Shown here: piece by piece, positions 58,688 to 64,000 of the stretch
Numbering within the stretch: position 1 is the first letter of the stretch
Layout of the letters: the number at the start of each line of letters is the position of its first letter
NCBI RefSeq assembly: GCF_023015985.1
Contig: NZ_JALKAO010000003.1
Span: forward strand, 372,001 to 436,000
Direction of reading: 5' to 3'
Length of the DNA: 64,000 bases
Source of the DNA: Marivita sp. S6314
GTDB lineage: Bacteria; Pseudomonadota; Alphaproteobacteria; Rhodobacterales; Rhodobacteraceae
Notes under the pieces: model-generated
Databases searched by the model: none
Told to the model about the DNA's origin: nothing
Seen by the model: only the letters and a program-made list of their open reading frames with translations
Program-made: the position numbers and the translations under genes

Positions 58688-59490
58688 CGCCGTTGGTCCT
58701 TGTTCACGGGTTTATGGGTGGTAGCCAGCAATGGCAGGTGCAGCGCAAAGAATTGGAGCAGGAGTTCCGGATCATTGCCCCCGATTTGCCGGGCTTCGGG
58801 GCCAATGCGCACCTGCCGCCGCTCGACACAATCGGGGCCTATGCCGATTGGGTGCTGGACCAGTTATCCGCCGATGGCATCGACCGCTTTCATCTGCTGG
58901 GCCATTCGATGGGCGGCATGGTGGTGCAAGAGATGATCCACCGCGCCCCGGATCGCGTCGATGCGCTTGTGCTGTACGGAACCGGCGCAAACGGTGTCTT
59001 GCCGGGGCGGTTTGAAACCATCGAAGCCTCCAAAAGCCGCGCGGTTGCAGATGGAGCACCCAGGACCGCCCGCCGGATCGCCGCGACGTGGTTTCTCGCG
59101 CAAGATCGGGCCGAGGCCTATGAAGCCTGTGCCGATATCGCGCAGCAGTCCCGACTTCCGGCGGTGCATGCCGGTCTTGATGCAATGTATGCGTGGAGCG
59201 GGTCCGACAACCTTGCCAATATCCGGTCCCGGTCACTGGTGATCTGGGGCGATCAGGATCGGACCTATCCCTGGAGCCAGGTGGAACAGCTGTGGTCCTC
59301 GATTGACGGATGTCATCTTTCGGTCATCCCCGGATGCGCGCATGCGGTTCACATGGAAAAGCCCGCAATCTTCAATGCCATCCTTCTGGATTTCCTGCGA
59401 CAGCCAAGCACGGGTCCAACCCGGCCCGCGTCCCGTACGGTTGAAGCGGACAAACCGTACAACAAGATGTCGATGGGATCGGTGTCCTAG
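58684..59490 (+). CDS. Alpha/beta hydrolase coupled to the betaine-type ABC operon
   Basis: 268 residues. Oxyanion HGFMGGSQQW near the start, nucleophile elbow GHSMGG (~80), acid in GDQDRTYPW and catalytic His in PGCAHAVHMEKP. Overlaps the ProW-like gene by 4 bp (ATGA), so it is likely made with the transporter; it could cleave an ester or amide of an imported quaternary amine, but this is inference. The last ~30 residues go past the hydrolase core and contain a DNA inverted repeat (59435-59460). Confidence 0.85.
   Translation: MTPLVLVHGFMGGSQQWQVQRKELEQEFRIIAPDLPGFGANAHLPPLDTIGAYADWVLDQLSADGIDRFHLLGHSMGGMVVQEMIHRAPDRVDALVLYGTGANGVLPGRFETIEASKSRAVADGAPRTARRIAATWFLAQDRAEAYEACADIAQQSRLPAVHAGLDAMYAWSGSDNLANIRSRSLVIWGDQDRTYPWSQVEQLWSSIDGCHLSVIPGCAHAVHMEKPAIFNAILLDFLRQPSTGPTRPASRTVEADKPYNKMSMGSVS
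59435..59460. repeat. Inverted repeat in the end of the hydrolase gene
   Basis: Perfect arms GTACGGTT (59435-59442) and AACCGTAC (59453-59460) with a 10-nt spacer. Looks like a TetR-type operator or a small RNA hairpin; no U-run follows. A related but imperfect copy lies at 48594-48618. Confidence 0.4.
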
Positions 59491-59500
59491 CCGCGCAGAT

Positions 59501-60418
59501 CTATAGTCCCAACTCTGACAAGCGCTGTTTCTGACGTTCGGCCAAAGCATCGACCTCTGCGATAGCGGCTGCCGATAATCCCGCACCTGGTTTGCGCAAT
59601 GTCGGATGGGCGATGACGCCCTGTTGTGCCAGCGTGTGTTTGCGGATCGCCAGCCCCATGCCGGGCTGGGCCTCGTAGCGGATCATCGGCATATACGCAT
59701 CGAAGATGTCGCGCGCCCGGTCCAGATCGCCACCGACAAAAGTGTCGTACACCTGACGCATCATTTCGGGATAGCCGAACCCCGTCATCGCCCCATCGGC
59801 CCCGCGCAGCAATTCCTCAAGCAGGTACATCCCGCCGTTGCCGCACAGGATCGAAATCCGCCGAGCGCCCCCGTCTGACGCGGCGCGCAGGGCGCTGATC
59901 TTTTCAAGCCCCGGCCAGTCCTCGTGTTTGAGCATCACGCAATTGGGACAATCCTCGACAATCCTGAGGATCACCGAGGTCGAGATCTGCACTCCCGTGG
60001 CCAGCGGGAAGTCCTGAAGCACAAACGGGATGCCTTCAAGCGTCTCTGCGGCGGTCTGAAAGTAGCTTTCGATCTGCGCATCGGTCCGCAACCCCATAGG
60101 TGGCGCGACCATGACACCGGCGGCTCCGGCCTCCATCGCCTCATGGCTCAACGCACGGATCGCCGCAAAGCCCGAGGCTGAGACGCCCACCACAACCGGC
60201 ACGTCGCAGCGCGCGATCACGCGGCGGGTGACGGCAACGGATTCCTCTGAGGACAGTTTGCCGGCTTCGCCCATCATCCCAAGGATGGTCAGGCCGTTGG
60301 CGCCTTTTGCGATATAGGCGTCGACCATGCGGTCGATGCTGTCGAAATCCAGCGCACCATCCGGCAGGAACGGTGTGGCGGCGATGGTGAAAACGCCTTT
60401 GGTGGTTTCATCAAGCAT
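59501..60418 (-). CDS. DapA-family (dihydrodipicolinate synthase/NAL superfamily) aldolase, atypical
   Basis: 305 residues, TIM barrel of the NAL superfamily: GVFTIAATPFLPDGALD at the start, LTILGMMGEAGKLSSEE, and the Schiff-base Lys in CVMLKHEDW. The usual YNxP catalytic tyrosine segment reads LQDFPLATG, so the Tyr is missing and true DapA activity is unlikely. Overlaps the racemase gene by 8 bp in a four-gene operon with a hydantoinase; probably cleaves or forms an oxo-acid in a catabolic pathway. Confidence 0.85.
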   Translation of the reverse strand: MLDETTKGVFTIAATPFLPDGALDFDSIDRMVDAYIAKGANGLTILGMMGEAGKLSSEESVAVTRRVIARCDVPVVVGVSASGFAAIRALSHEAMEAGAAGVMVAPPMGLRTDAQIESYFQTAAETLEGIPFVLQDFPLATGVQISTSVILRIVEDCPNCVMLKHEDWPGLEKISALRAASDGGARRISILCGNGGMYLLEELLRGADGAMTGFGYPEMMRQVYDTFVGGDLDRARDIFDAYMPMIRYEAQPGMGLAIRKHTLAQQGVIAHPTLRKPGAGLSAAAIAEVDALAERQKQRLSELGL

Positions 60419-61091
60419 GTGTTGCTCTTTTTTGTGTGTGAGACAGGTTCAGTTGGATGTGACCCAGCGCCATGCTGACGGCGGCTTGCGTCGGTTCGAC
60501 CACGGGCAATCCCGTCGCATCCACAAGCGATTGACGATACTGCGCCATCCCGGCACACCCCATGATCAGAACGTTGGCCCCATCCTCGTCACGCAGGCGC
60601 AGGCCGGTTGCGATCATCGCGTCCCGGCTTTTGGCTGGATCAGCCAGATCGGTGACCCCCAGACCCAACGCACGGTCCCCCGCCAGCCGGTCCAAAACGC
60701 CCATCGCGCCGAACGCCCGCAGATGGCGCGGGATCGAGGCTGGCAATATGGCGATCACCCCAAATCTCTGGGCCAGTGTCAGCGCCGTCATGACAGCGGC
60801 TTCCTGAATGCCAACCACCGGGCGCGATGTCTGGTCGCGCAGCGCGTGCAGCCCCGGATCGCCAAAACACGCGATCACATAGCCCGCTGCATCGGTTTGT
60901 GCAGCGGCCAGTTTCAACATCGGTGCAATCGTCAGGTCCGCCTGCATCTGGCTTTCGATCCCCGGTGGACCCTCGGCCAATGTCAGGCACCGGATCGGAA
61001 CACCAAAGGCGCGCAACGGATCAACCGCCGCATCAATGCCATCGGTGACCGTTTGCGAAGAATTCGGATTGATGACGATCAGCGCGCTCAT
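60411..61091 (-). CDS. Asp/Glu/hydantoin racemase family protein (hydantoin/allantoin racemase-like)
   Basis: 226 residues. Begins ALIVINPNSSQTVTDGID, the family start for hydantoin racemases. Two catalytic cysteines are in YVIACFGDPGL and LIMGCAGMAQY. A two-base epimerase of 5-substituted hydantoins, allantoin or similar is expected. Overlaps the VOC gene by 4 bp and the aldolase gene by 8 bp. Confidence 0.85.
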   Translation of the reverse strand: MSALIVINPNSSQTVTDGIDAAVDPLRAFGVPIRCLTLAEGPPGIESQMQADLTIAPMLKLAAAQTDAAGYVIACFGDPGLHALRDQTSRPVVGIQEAAVMTALTLAQRFGVIAILPASIPRHLRAFGAMGVLDRLAGDRALGLGVTDLADPAKSRDAMIATGLRLRDEDGANVLIMGCAGMAQYRQSLVDATGLPVVEPTQAAVSMALGHIQLNLSHTQKRATHA

Positions 61092-61477
61092 GCACCGGCC
61101 CGCGTCGCTGACTGGATTTCGATCTGGTAGCCTTCGGGATCGTTGAACACGAACGCACGGATGCCGATCTCGTCATTGACGAACAACGAAGACAGCCCGT
61201 CCACATTCAACTCCTGAGCGTAAGTGTACCACGCATCCACATCCGGCACCCGGATACAAAGCTGCACAGGCTTGTCGGCTGTCCATTTGTTCATGCCCTT
61301 GGATTCATCCACCAGCCCAACATGCGCGCCCGGACAGATGCGGTAGATCTTGCACCAGCCCTGATCAATGGCCAGCGGCAGCCCCAGAACATCCTCGTAG
61401 AACCGCATCGCCTGCGGCAGGTCGCGATAGTAGAAAAACGTGATCGCAAGCTCGTTGTCGGTGTCGGGTCTGGTCAT
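61088..61477 (-). CDS. VOC family (glyoxalase/dioxygenase fold) protein
   Basis: 129 residues from ATG 61477; the longer frame upstream overlaps the hydantoinase gene out of context. One beta-alpha-beta-beta-beta pair: ITFFYYRDLPQAMRFYEDVLGLPL and AFVFNDPEGYQIEIQSA, with Glu and His-type metal ligand positions partly present. Function in the pathway unknown. Overlaps both neighbours by 4 bp. Confidence 0.85.
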   Translation of the reverse strand: MTRPDTDNELAITFFYYRDLPQAMRFYEDVLGLPLAIDQGWCKIYRICPGAHVGLVDESKGMNKWTADKPVQLCIRVPDVDAWYTYAQELNVDGLSSLFVNDEIGIRAFVFNDPEGYQIEIQSATRAGA

Positions 61478-62904
61478 TGCGCAGGCTCCTGTGTTGAGCG
61501 CCCGGTCGGTTGGGTTGCCAGAACCCGTCGGTTGATCCAGCGTCCCTGTCCCGGCGACCCAAAGAACGTGCCATCCTTTACCAGCGTCTGACCGCGCAAC
61601 AGGACATGCTTGGGACAGCCAGTGATCACGCGCCCTTCCCACGGGTTGTAGCCGACATTGTCGTGCAGATCATTTGCCCCGTAGGTGACTTGCTTTTCTG
61701 GATCCCAGATCACGATGTCCGCGTCGCGTCCCACCGTGATCTCGCCCTTGGTCTGAAGTCCGTACAGACGGGCAGGGGCGGTAGAGGTCAGCTCGACAAA
61801 GGCCTCTGCTCCACCCTTGCCCCCGGACACCATCGCATCGAACATCAACGGCAGCCGCGTTTCCAGCCCCGGCAATCCGTTGGCAATCTGGTGAAACCCG
61901 GCATCCGGACCAGCCGACAGTTTGCCCGTTTCGTCAAACCGATAGGGCGCGTGGTCGGATGACACCAAGGCCAGTGTGTCGGCGTCCAAGGCCTCCCACA
62001 GGGCAGCCTGATCTGTCGCGGTTCGCTGTGGCGGAGAGCACATCCACTTCGCACCTTCGATCCCCGGCTTGTCCAGAACCTCCTCCGTCATGAACAGGTA
62101 ATGCGGACAGGTTTCCGCCCAAACCGGTGCCCCGCGCTCCTGCGCGGTGCGAATGGCGGCGGCCCCTTCCGCTGTCGAGATATGAAACAGCATGACAGGC
62201 TGATCGAGGTATTCGGCAAACCGGCATATCCGCTCAACCGCCTCGATCTCGGCCATGGGAGGCCGGGACCGGGCGTGATCGCGGGGCGTCGTCTGACCGG
62301 CGGCGATCAACGCCTCTTTTGCCTGCGAAATGATCGCGTCGTTCTCGGCATGAACGCACACCAGCGCGCCATACGCCCGCGCCTGTTTGAATATGCGCAA
62401 GAGGTCGGCATCCGCCAGTTGGATATTGTAGGTCGTGAACACCTTGAGCGACCGATGCCCCGCGCCAATCAACGCCGCGAGGTCGGCTTCAAACGCATCG
62501 ACGGTCGGATCGGTCAGCGTCATGTGAAACGCGTAGTCGATCATCGCCCCGCGCGTGGCGCGGGCTGCGTAATCTGCCACAGTTTTGGCCAAAGACTGTC
62601 CACTGGCCTGCGCGGCGAAAGAGATCACGCTTGTGGTGCCGCCCATGGCTGCCGACCGCGTCGCGGATTCAAACGTATCGGCGTTCCACTGTCCCATACC
62701 GGACATTTGTTCGATATGTGCATGGGGGTCGACACCGCCGGGCATGACCCATTTGCCTTTTGCCGACACCTCGTTGTCCGCCGCCTCGATGCGTCCGCCA
62801 ACCGCCGTGATGGTGCCATCCGTGATTGCGACATCACCGGTGACGATCCCCTCCGGCGTCACAACTTGTCCGTCGCGTATGACCAGATCCGCTTTTCGAG
62901 ACAT
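61474..62904 (-). CDS. Dihydropyrimidinase/hydantoinase-type amidohydrolase
   Basis: 476 residues from ATG 62904 (62910 is also possible). Zinc motif GGVDPHAHIEQ (~60), carboxylated Lys in HRSLKVFTTYNI, and His in CVHAEND and FHISTAEG, with Asp in SSDHAPY, as in dihydropyrimidinase/D-hydantoinase. Opens a cyclic diamide (hydantoin, dihydropyrimidine or allantoin-like). First gene of the minus-strand operon and divergent from the IolB-like gene. Confidence 0.9.
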   Translation of the reverse strand: MSRKADLVIRDGQVVTPEGIVTGDVAITDGTITAVGGRIEAADNEVSAKGKWVMPGGVDPHAHIEQMSGMGQWNADTFESATRSAAMGGTTSVISFAAQASGQSLAKTVADYAARATRGAMIDYAFHMTLTDPTVDAFEADLAALIGAGHRSLKVFTTYNIQLADADLLRIFKQARAYGALVCVHAENDAIISQAKEALIAAGQTTPRDHARSRPPMAEIEAVERICRFAEYLDQPVMLFHISTAEGAAAIRTAQERGAPVWAETCPHYLFMTEEVLDKPGIEGAKWMCSPPQRTATDQAALWEALDADTLALVSSDHAPYRFDETGKLSAGPDAGFHQIANGLPGLETRLPLMFDAMVSGGKGGAEAFVELTSTAPARLYGLQTKGEITVGRDADIVIWDPEKQVTYGANDLHDNVGYNPWEGRVITGCPKHVLLRGQTLVKDGTFFGSPGQGRWINRRVLATQPTGRSTQEPAQ

Positions 62905-63097
62905 CCCCATCCGCCTTCCTGTAACCCTGATCGCAACATGCCCGCTAATTCCGGACCTGCAAAGGGAAAGCGCATCTCGCGGTGCCGGACGGGTGGCGAC
63001 GGAACTGGACGCATGACGCACAGCTTCGCAGCGACCTTGCGACGGTACTAATCTGCAAAAGATCGGATATGATCCCCAAAAGCGTTTGGAGGCGTTG

Positions 63098-63904
63098 ATG
63101 GTGCAGTTGCTTAGAAAACCCTTTGGCACACGGGGAAAGGTTCATCAGATCACACCCGAAAGCGCGGGATGGCGCTATGTCGGGTTCTCGCTGTACCACC
63201 TGAAGCCCGGCGACACGGCCTCGGAAGCCACCGGCGACCGGGAAGTCATTCTGGTGATGATCGAAGGCAAGGCCCGGATCACCGGGGCGGGTCAGGATTG
63301 GGGCGTTCTGGGCGACCGTCTGAACGTGTTTGAAAAAACACCACCGCATTGCCTTTACCTGCCCAATGGGACGGACTGGACGGCGGTCGCCGACACCGAT
63401 TGCATCATCGCGGTGTGCTCCGCGCCCGGACGGGGCGGTCATGACGCGCGCCGCATCGGGCCGGACGGCATTGTTCTGACAAACCGGGGCACCGGGACAA
63501 ACACCCGCTACATCAACAATATCGCGATGGAGAACGAAGACTACGCCGACAGCCTGCTGGTGACCGAAGTGTTCACGCCAGCCGGGCATTGGTCATCCTT
63601 CCCAAGCCATCGGCATGACGAGGATGACTTCCCCCGGATCACCTATCTTGAGGAAACCTACTACCACCGGCTCAACCCGGCATCGGGGTTCGGGATCCAA
63701 CGGGTCTATACCGATGACCGACAGTTGGATGAGACGATGGCCGTGTCAGATGGTGACGTGGTGCTTGTTCCGCGCGGTCATCACCCGTGCGGTGCGCCCT
63801 ACGGATTCGAGATGTATTACCTCAACGTCATGGCGGGACCGCTGCGGAAATGGCGGTTCGTGCCAGCGCCCGAGGTGGAATGGATCATGGAGCGCGACGG
63901 GTAA
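63098..63904 (+). CDS. iolB: IolB-like 5-deoxy-glucuronate isomerase (cupin)
   Basis: 268 residues from ATG 63098 (GGAGG five bases upstream). Bicupin fold of IolB with SFPSHRHDEDD (metal His), LEETYYHRLNPASGFGIQRVYT, VLVPRGHHPCGAPYG and YYLNVMAG. IolB converts 5-deoxy-glucuronate in myo-inositol breakdown, but no other iol gene is in view. Divergent from the hydantoinase operon by 193 bp. A terminator follows. Confidence 0.85.
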   Translation: MVQLLRKPFGTRGKVHQITPESAGWRYVGFSLYHLKPGDTASEATGDREVILVMIEGKARITGAGQDWGVLGDRLNVFEKTPPHCLYLPNGTDWTAVADTDCIIAVCSAPGRGGHDARRIGPDGIVLTNRGTGTNTRYINNIAMENEDYADSLLVTEVFTPAGHWSSFPSHRHDEDDFPRITYLEETYYHRLNPASGFGIQRVYTDDRQLDETMAVSDGDVVLVPRGHHPCGAPYGFEMYYLNVMAGPLRKWRFVPAPEVEWIMERDG

Positions 63905-63958
63905 CGTCTCAGCTACTGCCAAGGGTAAGTTGGACAGGCACGCCGGGAAGGTGGAAAG

Positions 63959-63985
63959 GTCCGGGCCACCAAAAGCGGCCCGGAC
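63959..63985 (+). terminator. Rho-independent terminator after the IolB-like gene
   Basis: Nine-base arms GTCCGGGCC (63959-63967) and GGCCCGGAC (63977-63985), 9-nt loop, followed by TGTTTGGTTT. 55 bp after the stop codon, so the IolB-like gene is probably monocistronic. Confidence 0.8.
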
Positions 63986-64000
63986 TGTTTGGTTTACGCG

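Noticed and set aside
62101-63051. 316-codon plus-strand ORF opposite the hydantoinase gene
   Set aside because: Antisense to a gene with clear zinc-site motifs; Arg/His-rich shadow frame.

Overview
The window looks like chromosomal DNA of a denitrifying alphaproteobacterium of the Rhodobacterales (Roseobacter group). This is inferred from high GC, a GcrA cell-cycle regulator, phosphatidylcholine synthase, TAXI-type TRAP transport, an Irr-type iron box and an anaerobic Crp/Fnr regulon. The gene order is the nos-nor-nir arrangement known from Paracoccus/Dinoroseobacter-like bacteria. I did not assign a species.

Layout. 1-7.1 kb is housekeeping: a cut S9 peptidase, gcrA, an ABC-2 permease, an EamA transporter, pcs, and the coupled dapF-mtaB-CPT-like kinase genes. 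tRNA-Lys(UUU) follows at 7.25 kb. From 7.4 to 37.8 kb lies a denitrification island: nnrS; nosRZDFYLX; two divergent Crp/Fnr regulators, one coupled to a DUF4202 gene; the minus-strand genes nirI, cytochrome c, norCBQDEF; then plus-strand nirSECF(DL)GHJN, a small membrane protein and hemA. All catalytic and assembly functions needed to take nitrite to N2 are present. The cd1 nitrite reductase, its heme d1 pathway and an ALA synthase for tetrapyrrole supply sit together. No nitrate reductase is in view. Seven 14-bp inverted repeats of FNR/NNR type (TTRAY/TTGAG-N4-RTYAA-like) precede nnrS, nosR, the regulator pair, norC, nirI/nirS and hemA, tying the island into one O2/NO-responsive regulon.

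37.8-48.5 kb: a 969-residue secreted metalloprotease/RTX/DUF4214 protein; a TAXI TRAP transporter with a universal stress protein; a class III aminotransferase; dps behind an Irr (ICE) box; and an iron/heme cluster of tiny overlapping genes including hemP. 48.7-54 kb: a cobalamin block (cobD; a B12 riboswitch; TonB receptor, BtuF-like binding protein, cobO, cobP). 54-59.5 kb: a LysR regulator divergent from a glycine-betaine-type ABC transporter whose permease has an unusual long N-terminal extension, plus a coupled alpha/beta hydrolase. 59.5-63.9 kb: a compact four-gene operon (hydantoinase, VOC protein, hydantoin-type racemase, atypical DapA-family aldolase) divergent from an IolB-like isomerase, with no pathway that I recognise.

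No insertion sequence, phage, CRISPR array or rRNA was seen. The most promising less-described items are the hydantoinase/aldolase/IolB cluster, the extended ProW permease with its hydrolase, the terminator-like hairpin in the gcrA leader, tandem hairpins at the end of nirS, and the hemP-linked small proteins.
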